64,000 nt of DNA from Pseudomonas putida (GTDB lineage: Bacteria; Pseudomonadota; Gammaproteobacteria; Pseudomonadales; Pseudomonadaceae): assembly GCF_028682635.1 (NCBI RefSeq), contig NZ_JANHLK010000002.1:186001-250000 (forward strand), in the 5' to 3' direction. A program made the translations under genes and the position numbers. The notes under the pieces were generated by a model. It saw only the letters and a list, made by a program, of their open reading frames with translations. It was not told the origin of the DNA and ran no database searches. Shown here one piece after another: positions 55,129-62,219 of this stretch (the stretch's first letter is position 1; each line of letters starts with the position of its first letter).

Positions 55129-55899
55129 ATGAGTTGGTCCGCCAAACAATACGTCGCTTTTGAAGATGAACGCACCCGTCCCGCTCGCGACCTGCTGGCC
55201 GCCATCCCCGCTGGATCAGTGCGCTCGGCCATCGACATCGGTTGCGGTCCCGGTAACTCGACCGAGTTGCTGGTGGAACGCTTCCCCGACGCCACGGTGC
55301 GCGGGCTGGACAGTTCAACCGACATGATCGAGGCCGCACGCAAGCGCCTGCCCCAAGTGCAGTTCGACATCGCGGACATCGACATCTGGAATGACACCGG
55401 CCCATTCGACGTGATTTTCGCCAACGCCGTGCTGCAGTGGGTACCCGATCACGCCACATTGCTGCCTGCGCTGGTGAGCAAACTCACCCCCGGTGGCAGC
55501 CTGGCGATCCAGATGCCGGACAACCTCAATCAACCCTCGCACCGCTTGATGCGCGAAGTCGCGGCACAAGGCCCGTGGGCCGAAAAACTGGCGAGCGTCG
55601 CCGCACAACGGACCGAAATGGCCGATGCCAGCGCGTATTACTCAATGCTCAAAGCCTCTTGCACCCGCGTCGATGTATGGCGCACCACGTACCATCATCC
55701 GCTGGCGGGCGGCGCGTCGGGTGTGGTGGAGTGGTTCAAGGGCAGCGGCTTGCGGCCGTTCCTCGAACCATTGGATGAGACGCAACGGGTGCAGTATCTG
55801 CAGCAGTATCAGACTGCAATCGAGCAGGCCTATCCGGCATTGGCCGATGGTTCGGTATTGCTGCCGTTCCCGCGTTTGTTTCTGGTGGCGACGCGCTGA
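55129..55899 (+). CDS. tam: Trans-aconitate 2-methyltransferase
   Basis: The product is 256 aa, the usual Tam size. It starts MSWSAKQYVAFEDERTRPARDLLAAIP; motif I is AIDIGCGPGNSTELLVERFP, motif II VRGLDSSTDMIEAAR, and NAVLQWVPDH follows. Reaction: SAM-dependent methyl esterification of trans-aconitate, an aconitase inhibitor. ATG 55129 has AGGAG upstream. A single REP arm and no other gene lie in the 281 bp before it. A perfect 16-bp hairpin follows. Confidence 0.93.
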   Translation: MSWSAKQYVAFEDERTRPARDLLAAIPAGSVRSAIDIGCGPGNSTELLVERFPDATVRGLDSSTDMIEAARKRLPQVQFDIADIDIWNDTGPFDVIFANAVLQWVPDHATLLPALVSKLTPGGSLAIQMPDNLNQPSHRLMREVAAQGPWAEKLASVAAQRTEMADASAYYSMLKASCTRVDVWRTTYHHPLAGGASGVVEWFKGSGLRPFLEPLDETQRVQYLQQYQTAIEQAYPALADGSVLLPFPRLFLVATR

Positions 55900-55904
55900 G
55901 GTGA

Positions 55905-55942
55905 AAAAGGCAGAGATGACGATCGTGTCATCTCTGCCTTTT
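55905..55942. terminator. Bidirectional intrinsic terminator after tam
   Basis: AAAAGGCAGAGATGAC (55905-55920) and GTCATCTCTGCCTTTT (55927-55942) form a perfect 16-bp stem around GATCGT. U-runs occur on both strands (TTTTCC forward, TTTTTC reverse). The minus strand stop codon of the small ORF at 55928 lies inside the stem. Confidence 0.92.
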
Positions 55943-56041
55943 CCTTGCGCGCCTGGCACCGAGGTATTCAAAAATAAACGAAGCAAAGCCGAACAACCCG
56001 ATCATTGAAATGACCATGATCCCCAACTCTGAACTGTCCAT
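55928..56041 (-). CDS. Probable 37-aa single-span membrane peptide
   Basis: From ATG 56041, with GAGG five to eight bases upstream, this frame encodes 37 residues: an acidic start (MDSSEL), a hydrophobic stretch of about 19 residues (GIMVISMIGLFGFASFIF, roughly 7-24) and a highly basic end (ARRARKRQR). The stop lies in the bidirectional terminator shared with tam, which fits a real convergent transcript. I know no family. The positive-inside rule would put its C-terminus in the cytoplasm. Confidence 0.6.
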   Translation of the reverse strand: MDSSELGIMVISMIGLFGFASFIFEYLGARRARKRQR

Positions 56042-56170
56042 GCTGACCTCTAGGCGAACGGTGAGCAGGGAGAATAAGGGATCTGTTGTCTGGCGAAACG
56101 CAGCTATACAGCATCTTTACTGGCGTGCGCGGATCCATACGCAACCTATACAAGTGCTTGCGACAAACAC

Positions 56171-56371
56171 TCAGCGCTGAACGTGCTCGCTGTCCCGACG
56201 GCAAAACCAGCCATAACCGCACTCGAGATCCACCACCTTCAAGCCATGCATCAGCGGCAACATCGACTGCAGCGCCGGCCATTCCGGTGCGGCATCGAGG
56301 CCGCCAATCGAGCGGGCCATCTGGCTGTAGCCGTGGAAAAATCCGGGATCGTCGTAGATGTTTTGAGTCAT
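56171..56371 (-). pseudogene. Truncated class I methyltransferase
   Basis: The first 66 residues of a SAM-methyltransferase are present: MTQNIYDDPGFFHGYSQMAR at the start, LDAAPEWPALQSMLPLMHGLKVVDLECGYGWF at motif I. The frame then ends after CRRDSEHVQR; full homologues are about 240 aa. Motif I has LECGYG, where LGCGFG is usual. No further domain lies downstream in any frame, so it is a remnant cut by deletion. Confidence 0.75.
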
Positions 56372-56415
56372 GGTAGTGGTGCTCTGCTGAGATGGTTTGG
56401 GTATCGCAAACCCTG

Positions 56416-56436
56416 TGGGAGCGAGCCTGCTCGCGA
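56416..56436. repeat. Degenerate single REP arm
   Basis: TGTGGGAGCGAGCCTGCTCGC differs by small changes from the TGTGGGAGCGGGCTTGCTCGC arms. It stands alone upstream of the truncated methyltransferase. Confidence 0.65.
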
Positions 56437-56498
56437 TGACGGTCGCACAGTCACATCCGTGTTGCCTGCCAGACCACCATCGTGAGCAAAGTGTTACG

Positions 56499-56768
56499 TC
56501 AGGACGGTTCGGCGTCCATGCGCCGAGCAATTACGTCCAGCACATCGCAGCCATCGCGCAAAGGAATGCAACACAACAATGCGAAGTCGCTGAAGATGAC
56601 CGAGTCGGTGCTGATTTCACCTCGCATCGCGAGGTTTTCGAGAACCTGCGTCACGGCACCGATTCGGTAACGGGCACTGCTGAGCAGCGAGTGCAGCGGT
56701 TGAGTGGTGTTGACGTAAAACGAGGGGAGGTCGTCGGCGTTGCTGGTTAGAGCCATATATTCGTTCAT
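56499..56768 (-). CDS. DUF3077-like small protein
   Basis: The product is 89 aa. After a short head comes SFYVNTTQPLHSLLSSARYRIGAVTQVLENLA, which follows the DUF3077 pattern of a strand plus a long helix, then a second helical part (RDGCDVLDVIARRMDAEP). Such proteins are abundant, small and uncharacterised in pseudomonads. It is preceded by an unusually long and structured 5' leader with its own promoter (see 56821-57035). Confidence 0.72.
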   Translation of the reverse strand: MNEYMALTSNADDLPSFYVNTTQPLHSLLSSARYRIGAVTQVLENLAMRGEISTDSVIFSDFALLCCIPLRDGCDVLDVIARRMDAEPS

Positions 56769-56820
56769 GAGTGATTACCTTGAAGTTAGGTGAACTACCA
56801 CTCATCGTCGCCAAACAAAG

Positions 56821-56954
56821 GGTGGTAGCTGTACGCGGGTTGGCGAACCGGACAAGGCACAAACCGGCAGACCCGAAGATCTCCCACGCACAGCCACCAA
56901 AAAACAGGTAGCCAAGTGCGTTCAGAAACGCTCCGAGCTAGCCGGAGATTTCTG
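56821..56954 (-). ncRNA. Structured 5' leader RNA of the DUF3077-like gene
   Basis: On the minus strand, GGTGGCTGTGCGTGGG (56898-56883) pairs with CCCGCGTACAGCTACCACC (56839-56821), with one small bulge. Inside it CCGG-N12-CCGG can form a smaller stem. Just 5' of it, CAGAAA-CTCCG-GCTAGCT-CGGAG-TTTCTG (56954-56923) is a second hairpin. The elements lie 50-190 nt before the ATG. This looks like a cis-acting RNA; I am not certain of a named family. Confidence 0.55.
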
Positions 56955-57005
56955 TGCCTTGCCATCGAGTCGCCAAACCCGATACGCCATTTGGGGCGCG
57001 CTCGG

Positions 57006-57035
57006 ACTATAGATCTCATGACAATGGCACAGCAA
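57006..57035 (-). promoter_or_regulatory. Sigma-70-like promoter for the leader RNA
   Basis: Minus strand TTGCTG (57035-57030) and TATAGT (57011-57006) are 18 bp apart. Transcription would start near 57000, giving a leader of about 230 nt. The sequence 56769-57180 otherwise holds the hicAB terminator and no gene. Confidence 0.5.
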
Positions 57036-57132
57036 TGCGCGAGTGTACGGACATTTCCCAGACTATTGTAGGACGTTGCTTTTTTTAGAAATGGTGTCGC
57101 CTGAGATCCAACATTCATTAAATTCCGGCCAC

Positions 57133-57157
57133 AAAAAACCGGCCACTCGGGCCGGTT
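57133..57157 (-). terminator. Terminator of hicAB
   Basis: On the minus strand AACCGGCC-CGAGT-GGCCGGTT is a perfect 8-bp stem followed by TTTT. It begins 24 bp past the hicB stop. Confidence 0.88.
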
Positions 57158-57180
57158 GATAGATCGCTGCAGTAAGCTTA

Positions 57181-57588
57181 TCAGCTCTGCTGCAATACCT
57201 TGAGTGCTGCCGAAGCCAGAAAGCCCGAACGGCTTTTCTCTTCCGGATGGTGCAGCACGTATTCATCGATACGGTTTAGCAGGTACCCAGGCAGTGTGAT
57301 GTTCAGCTTCTGGGCCTTGCCCAAATATTTGGTAACGTCGATGTCCACCAGAGCCCACGCACATCCCGCGTACTTTGGGTTGGCTGCGTGCAGTGTCACT
57401 TTATTTGCGGGGGGAATGGCTGAACCCCCTTCGGCCAAGATCTCGAAATGGCCTTCTATGGCTTCTCGGGCCATCGCCATCGCATCATCCAGATCTTCCC
57501 CGGCGGAAAAGCAGCCCGGGATGTCAGGGACTTCAACGCCCCAGGCGTGCTCCTCATCTCCCATTGAAATCGCAATCGGGTAAAGCAT
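57181..57588 (-). CDS. hicB: HicB antitoxin
   Basis: The product is 135 aa from ATG 57588 (ATG 57594 gives two more residues; GGAGG sits nine and three bases upstream, respectively). The N-terminal partial RNase H fold shows MLYPIAISMGDEEHAWGVEVPDIPGCFSAGEDLDDAM. The C-terminal RHH-type DNA-binding part is LNITLPGYLLNRIDEYVLHHPEEKSRSGFLASAAL. It neutralises HicA and represses the operon. It lies 35 bp after hicA. Confidence 0.92.
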   Translation of the reverse strand: MLYPIAISMGDEEHAWGVEVPDIPGCFSAGEDLDDAMAMAREAIEGHFEILAEGGSAIPPANKVTLHAANPKYAGCAWALVDIDVTKYLGKAQKLNITLPGYLLNRIDEYVLHHPEEKSRSGFLASAALKVLQQS

Positions 57589-57623
57589 TGTCATTGTCCT
57601 CCGAGGACTCGGCACAGCGTCTG

Positions 57624-57803
57624 TCAGAGCAGCGCCTGCTGCAAAATACTGATGGCCGTTTTCTTGAGAAGATCTTTCTTCGGGTGAGGGACTGTCACCA
57701 GCCCCGGTTTGGTCGGATGCTTGAAGTGATGATGGCTGCCTCTGATTCGTACCAGATACCAGCCGTCCGCAACGAGTTGGCTTATCAAAAATCGGCTATT
57801 CAC
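57624..57803 (-). CDS. hicA: HicA toxin (mRNA interferase)
   Basis: This is a 59-aa frame from GTG 57803, preceded by GGGAGG. It carries the double-stranded-RNA-binding-like fold with the catalytic His in GSHHHFKHP (about residues 23-31), the starting VADGWYLVRIRG segment and the PHPKKDLLKKT end that are typical of HicA. It cleaves mRNA when not bound by HicB. The toxin-first order is standard. No frameshift or truncation, so the module looks intact. Confidence 0.92.
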   Translation of the reverse strand: MNSRFLISQLVADGWYLVRIRGSHHHFKHPTKPGLVTVPHPKKDLLKKTAISILQQALL

Positions 57804-57831
57804 ATCACCTCCCTGTGGTGTGCTTGTGGTT

Positions 57832-57859
57832 ACTATACCTACTGGTTGTTTTTAATCAA
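57832..57859 (-). promoter_or_regulatory. Promoter of hicAB
   Basis: On the minus strand TTGATT (57859-57854) and TATAGT (57837-57832) are separated by 16 bp, about 25 bp before the hicA ribosome-binding site. HicB would be expected to bind here. Confidence 0.6.
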
Positions 57860-58070
57860 CACTATAACCACCAAGTCGTCCTGGCTCGGTGGGACAGCGA
57901 TAGGAATCGAGTCTAGAAGGCCGCTGCGGACATGGCTTTGGGCAAGCCTGAAAGGAGAGGGTTGGGTGTATTGCGAGGTTTTGCGTGCAGGAGCCAACAA
58001 GCCGGCACCTATAGATCCAGTGCTTGTGGAAAGGCTAATGCCTGATGAGATTCGAGAGCAAATCCACGTC

Positions 58071-59039
58071 TTAGCTTGAGCGTCTGATTGTCCTGGCTGC
58101 GGAATTAGTTTCATCTATGAATTGCAGTTGCGAAAGCTCACTCATCCGGGCTGTGGGAAGCTCGGGTTGATTCAAGAGGTTCTCCTGGTCTCTCGCAAAC
58201 CGTGTGTTTTGCGATAGACGTCCAGTTTGAGGTGGTGCACCGCGTGCAGTCGAATGTATGGGGGCAATGGGAGTCAGGGCTATCGGTGGACTATATGGTG
58301 GCGGTGGATCAAGGTTCAAGGTGGAGAACGATGGCGGCAAACCCGGCAATGACAAAGTTGAATATCGAGGCGGACGATCCAGGACCCTAGCCACCGTCTG
58401 AAACCATTGAGTGCTTCTTGCCGTTGCTTCTCTTGCCGCTCTGAAAGCCAGCGTTATGGTGGCTGCCCCTGCTGTAACACTCGCACCCGCCAGAACGGGT
58501 GCTATTACCGAGGCAGGGTTTGCAATTGCCGCGGCACTGAGCAGCAAGCCTGACGCTCCCGTACCCAGAGCCAAAATTCCTTGCCCTCGAAAACGACCAC
58601 TTGTAGACAGGGAAAGCGCCATTCCTCCTGTCGAGGATGCCGCGCCTGCAACGCCTGAAAGAATATTCACAACAGCCGGTATAGCGAAGCGCCCTGTGGG
58701 ATCTCGATGATTTACTGGATCTGCGACGCAATAGGTGTACGCGTTTAATCCACCGGCGGCGAATGGGCTCAATTTGTCAGGAGAGTGGAACCGCATCAGC
58801 ACCGGGTTGTAGGCTCGATGACCGTTCCCCAATAAATACCAATGAGTCTGTGCTTCCTTAAACTCACCATTGAAACCAAGACGGGTACAACGGTGATCGC
58901 CTGATCGGTACCCATAGGCAGTGTATGCCAATGGATTCACCTCGCCTTGACTCACCTGCGCCACAACGGATTGGTTCTGATGGGTCGCAAGTAGAATCGT
59001 TTTTGGTTCGTTTTTCTCGATTCGAGTGGGCGTGACCAT
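58071..59039 (-). CDS. Orphan Rhs-repeat core tip protein with PPxY motifs
   Basis: The product is 322 aa. The Rhs core end is at about residues 55-117 (LGFNGEF, HWYLLGNGHRAYNPVLMRFHSPDKLSPF, GGLNAYTYCVADPVNHRDPTG). The following C-terminal region is not a toxin I recognise: a hydrophobic segment (about 120-200, Ala/Gly rich) and then a Pro-rich portion with PPRY (223-226) and PPPY (246-249), both PPxY forms. No N-terminal YD repeats and no large Rhs gene are present nearby, so it is an orphan or displaced tip. Confidence 0.8.
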   Translation of the reverse strand: MVTPTRIEKNEPKTILLATHQNQSVVAQVSQGEVNPLAYTAYGYRSGDHRCTRLGFNGEFKEAQTHWYLLGNGHRAYNPVLMRFHSPDKLSPFAAGGLNAYTYCVADPVNHRDPTGRFAIPAVVNILSGVAGAASSTGGMALSLSTSGRFRGQGILALGTGASGLLLSAAAIANPASVIAPVLAGASVTAGAATITLAFRAAREATARSTQWFQTVARVLDRPPRYSTLSLPGLPPSFSTLNLDPPPPYSPPIALTPIAPIHSTARGAPPQTGRLSQNTRFARDQENLLNQPELPTARMSELSQLQFIDETNSAARTIRRSS

Positions 59040-59174
59040 AAGGGGCTTCTGGATACTGAAAGGACGATACTGTTGTTTTACAGATTATGGTCCCGCGTCG
59101 GTACTAGCAGAACTGATAGTACCTTGGCCTAGCTCCAGTCTACATTTAGCGAGAGCGGCGAGGATCTTGAAACA

Positions 59175-59229
59175 GGGAAAAGTAGGGAAAAGGAGGGAAA
59201 AGGGGACAGGGGACAAAGGGGACAGGGGA
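59175..59229 (+). repeat. Purine-rich tract with G-quadruplex-like pattern
   Basis: AGGGAAAAG units (59175 on) pass into four runs of GGGG at 59202, 59209, 59218 and 59225, spaced by ACA, ACAAA and ACA. This satisfies the simple G4N3-5 quadruplex rule on the plus strand. It lies 6 bp past the fic stop, between fic and the Rhs gene; the transcript from the minus strand would carry the C-rich form. Confidence 0.75.
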
Positions 59230-59234
59230 CGGAT

Positions 59235-60782
59235 TTATTTCTCTTCACTGCTTCCCATCTCGCGATCTTCAAACGCCGAACGCACAGCCTCCACAACTCG
59301 TTCCGCCATGCGCTCATCCTCAAGCTGCGGATACCCTTTCTTCAGCTTGCCCGAAACCACCCAACCATTCTCCTTGATGGAGCGGATGATGCGATTCGCA
59401 TCCTGGTCGGGCATCTCCAGCACCTCTTTCAACTGCTCCTGTGCTCGCTGAAAGATCAACAGTACGCGCGCTTCATCCGCCATTTCCGTGCGAATCGTAT
59501 GCTCGACAACATGTGCGGTGTACAGGACATGTTCAGTCAGGTCCGGGTACCGCCAGGCAAAACAGCCATCTTCATATTCATCGAAGATGAAGTTGCTGAG
59601 GGTCCCGTCCTCGTAGGTCACCAGTTCGCCGAAGCGATAGGCCGTCGCGTAACGGCGCATGAAAGGTCGCGAGAACACTTCGAGTGTACGGTCGTAGCCG
59701 GCCCGGAAGTCAATCGAGCTGGTGATGGTGGCTGATATCGGCAGAATGACGCCGTCGGGCACTGCCTTGTCTCGAATCAAGGTGTCGTTGATCAGGAAAC
59801 GGTGGATCCGACCATTGCCATCGCGCATGGGATGGATATAGACGAAGCCAAATGCCAACACAGCGGCACGCGCCAGCGATTCCGCACCACGTGTTGCAAT
59901 CTCAAATTCGTTGAGGCCCGCCAGTAGTGAGTCAAGGTCCCTGGAGTGGGGCGCAATGTAGTGCACGATGTCCTCGCGCATCGTGGCTTGCCCCACAAAT
60001 ACAGGAGAGCGCCGCAAACCCAGGCCGATGGCGTCATGTCCCAGAATGCCGGCTTGCAGGGACTGCAGGCTGTTGTTGCTCAACGGGTTTTCGATATGAC
60101 CGCAGTATTGGGCAATGACATGGGCAAACCGTTGGATGCGATCAGCCTGGTCGGCTTCCTTTTCGATCAGAAAACTAGCGCGCGATTCCTTGAACGTCAG
60201 CCAACTGGCCGTACGCATCAGGATGTCAGCGCCAAAGGTCTGATCCAACTCGGCCAATGCTTCGCGCAAATCAAATTGCAGAGCGTCCTGCACGGGCGCT
60301 GTTCGACGAACCAAGGGACAGAACTGAGCCGTTCCCGGCAGATTGTTATTGATTCGCCAACGCCGAATTCGTAACGACTGGCGACGAGTCAGGTATTTTT
60401 TTGGCGAAAGTGCATCAACGTAGGCACCATTGGTCACGTCCGGCACATCCAGGTGTTCACCTGTCAGCCATTCATAAAGGAATCCTGTGCGACGGGCGTA
60501 CTGGCCGAAAGGCTCTCGTCGACACCAGTCTTCGACAGGCTGCGGCCCTACGACCGCAAACAGGCGGGCAAAAAATTCGAGATGAATGTCTTCGTACTTG
60601 AGGCCGAATTCGAAATGTCCTGCAAAGTCGTCTGCGGGTCGGTAGCTTGGCGGATACCGGTTCTCCACATGCCCGTCGCTTTCGCGTCTGACCCGTGTGC
60701 TGCCGATCGTGGACTCGACGCGCAGAGGCTGCGCCAATGCGATGTCGTAGCGGTTCGCGAGGGTGTTAAAACCGACTTGCAT
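59235..60782 (-). CDS. Fic-domain protein with C-terminal winged-helix-like part
   Basis: The product is 515 aa. The Fic core motif HPMRDGNGRIHR is at 317-328 (consensus HxFx[DE]GN[GK]RxxR), with Met in place of Phe. An inhibitory-helix-like SRASFLIEKE at about 200-209 precedes it. The last 90 residues (EMPDQDANRIIRSIKENGWVVSGKLKKGYP) resemble a wHTH. Expected reaction: AMP transfer to a protein target, possibly with DNA-binding autoregulation. Four repeats lie in its promoter. The final residues are charged (MGSSEEK). Confidence 0.85.
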   Translation of the reverse strand: MQVGFNTLANRYDIALAQPLRVESTIGSTRVRRESDGHVENRYPPSYRPADDFAGHFEFGLKYEDIHLEFFARLFAVVGPQPVEDWCRREPFGQYARRTGFLYEWLTGEHLDVPDVTNGAYVDALSPKKYLTRRQSLRIRRWRINNNLPGTAQFCPLVRRTAPVQDALQFDLREALAELDQTFGADILMRTASWLTFKESRASFLIEKEADQADRIQRFAHVIAQYCGHIENPLSNNSLQSLQAGILGHDAIGLGLRRSPVFVGQATMREDIVHYIAPHSRDLDSLLAGLNEFEIATRGAESLARAAVLAFGFVYIHPMRDGNGRIHRFLINDTLIRDKAVPDGVILPISATITSSIDFRAGYDRTLEVFSRPFMRRYATAYRFGELVTYEDGTLSNFIFDEYEDGCFAWRYPDLTEHVLYTAHVVEHTIRTEMADEARVLLIFQRAQEQLKEVLEMPDQDANRIIRSIKENGWVVSGKLKKGYPQLEDERMAERVVEAVRSAFEDREMGSSEEK

Positions 60783-60807
60783 TGACGAGATCCTTTACTG
60801 AGGAAAG

Positions 60808-60922
60808 AAAAACGCTAACAGAACGTCGATCCTATGCGAAAACGCTAATTTATGCAGGTGTGAAAAGGCTAATGTTTGATGAAAAATGATACTAAAACCG
60901 GGTTCTGAGAAAAAAACGCTAA
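60808..60922 (-). repeat. Four iteron-like direct repeats upstream of the fic gene
   Basis: AAAACGCTAA occurs at 60809-60818, 60839-60848 and 60913-60922, and AAAAGGCTAA at 60863-60872, all in one orientation. Start-to-start spacing is 30, 24 and 50 bp. A degenerate fifth (GAAACGCTGAA) is at 60979-60989. They lie 27-140 bp before the fic start and are likely binding sites for an autoregulator, perhaps the Fic protein itself. Confidence 0.8.
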
Positions 60923-61010
60923 CGAGTCCAGATTAGTCACTACAGCGGTGGGGTTACATGCTTATCGAAAGTGGAAATGAAACGCTGAATTTCACCAAAT
61001 ATTAGACACA

Positions 61011-61039
61011 AAAAAACCGGCCATCTAAGCCGGTTTTTT
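61011..61039 (-). terminator. Terminator after tRNA-Gly
   Basis: AAAAAACCGGC (61011-61021) pairs with GCCGGTTTTTT (61029-61039) around CATCTAA. On the minus strand a T-run follows directly. It is about 50 bp past the tRNA 3' end. It may work in both directions. Confidence 0.82.
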
Positions 61040-61087
61040 CTTTACCTGCATCCCCCGTCAAAAAACAACGTGAGACAAGAATTCGGT

Positions 61088-61161
61088 TGGAGCGGGTGAA
61101 GGGAATCGAACCCTCGTTATCAGCTTGGGAAGCTGGAGTAATGCCATTATACGACACCCGC
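61088..61161 (-). tRNA. tRNA-Gly (anticodon CCC)
   Basis: The minus strand begins GCGGGTG and ends CACCCGCTCCA, with a seven-base acceptor stem and encoded CCA. The anticodon loop TTCCCAA gives CCC, as in E. coli glyU. The T-loop GGGTTCGATTCCC is normal. The D-arm has ATAATGGC. The anticodon stem shows a C-A mismatch at its outer pair. Length 74 nt including CCA. It forms the boundary of the accessory stretch 55.9-61.1 kb. Confidence 0.94.
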
Positions 61162-61334
61162 TCAGAGCGGAGACTTTGTACCAGATGTGCGCGTGGAAAT
61201 GAAGTTTTTCTTTGCGTTTGATGGCTTTAGCGCGGGTGAAGCACATGCACGGACCCTGTGACGGTCGTTCGCGGGCAAGCCTCGCGCCTACGGATTACGT
61301 AAGGGCAGCGGGGCTTGCTCGCGATGACGCTGTT

Positions 61335-62219
61335 TCAGAGGGACAATGCATGGTGGTCCTGAACGTAGTGGTAACGCGGTCGGCTATCGTGCTGTGCCGG
61401 CTTCAGGAACCCCAGTAATGCGTTGCGGCTGTCTCGGCAGGCGGCTTTGTGTTCCATGTCGAGAAAGTGGCCGGTAGCGCCCAGGGTCGTGAAGGTGGCG
61501 TCTTGCACGTGGTCGGCGAACAACCGGGCGCCATCGGCGGCGGTGTATTCGTCCCATTCGCCGTTCATGAACAGCACCGGTACGTTGATTTTCTGCGCCG
61601 CCTTGAAGAAGCACTGGCGGTCGCTGTGCAGCAGGTCGCTGATGTGGAAGTGCATCTGCCCGTATTCGTGATCGGCCAGGCTGCTGACGTGGCGGTAGTT
61701 GAAGCGCTTGAACAGTGTCGGCAGGTGTTTGCCGATGGTGCTGTTGACCAGGTTGCCGACCCGCTCACCGTCACGGCTGCCCAGGTAATCCACGCCGCGC
61801 TCGAGGTAGTCGAGCATGTGCGCATTGATCTCCGGGGAGAACGAGCTGATCACGGCTTTTTCGATGCGCCGAGGCTGTTGGGCCAGGGCGACCAGGGTCG
61901 CGGCGCCACCCCAGGAAAACGACAGCACGTGTTCGGCGGCGAAGTGGTCGATCAGCTCCAGGAGGATCTGCCCTTCGACTTCCTTGGTCAGCAATTTCTC
62001 GTGCAGGTTGTGGGCTTTGGACCGGCCCGCGTAGGGCTGGTCGTAGCAGACCACATTGAACTGCGGGTGGAGATTCTTCACGGTTTGAGCAAACGACGCA
62101 GTCGTGGCCATCGAGCCGTTGACCAGGATAATGGTCTTTTCTGCGGCGTCTGCGCGATAGAACTCCGTGTAAACCCGATACTGACCCTGTATATCCAACA
62201 CAGCGATTTCTGGCCTCAT
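61335..62219 (-). CDS. phaG: (R)-3-hydroxyacyl-ACP transacylase/thioesterase PhaG
   Basis: The product is 294 aa, as in P. putida PhaG. It starts MRPEIAVLDIQGQYRVYTEFYRADAAE, which is nearly the P. putida sequence as I recall it. The nucleophile elbow is LSFSWGGAAT, and the acid and His lie in GEWDEYTAAD and ATGHFLDMEHKA. It links fatty-acid synthesis to medium-chain polyhydroxyalkanoates by releasing or transferring 3-hydroxyacyl groups. AGGAG lies nine bases upstream. It is alone on its strand, as in other pseudomonads. Confidence 0.95.
   Translation of the reverse strand: MRPEIAVLDIQGQYRVYTEFYRADAAEKTIILVNGSMATTASFAQTVKNLHPQFNVVCYDQPYAGRSKAHNLHEKLLTKEVEGQILLELIDHFAAEHVLSFSWGGAATLVALAQQPRRIEKAVISSFSPEINAHMLDYLERGVDYLGSRDGERVGNLVNSTIGKHLPTLFKRFNYRHVSSLADHEYGQMHFHISDLLHSDRQCFFKAAQKINVPVLFMNGEWDEYTAADGARLFADHVQDATFTTLGATGHFLDMEHKAACRDSRNALLGFLKPAQHDSRPRYHYVQDHHALSL

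Noticed and set aside
57375-58079. Plus-strand open frame of 234 codons over hicB, hicA and the gap after them
   Set aside because: The first part is antisense to hicAB. The last 70 codons have no start codon and include a degenerate REP arm near 57984-58011.
58202-58390. Plus-strand 62-codon frame inside the Rhs gene
   Set aside because: It is antisense to the Pro-rich part of the Rhs protein and has no supporting signals.
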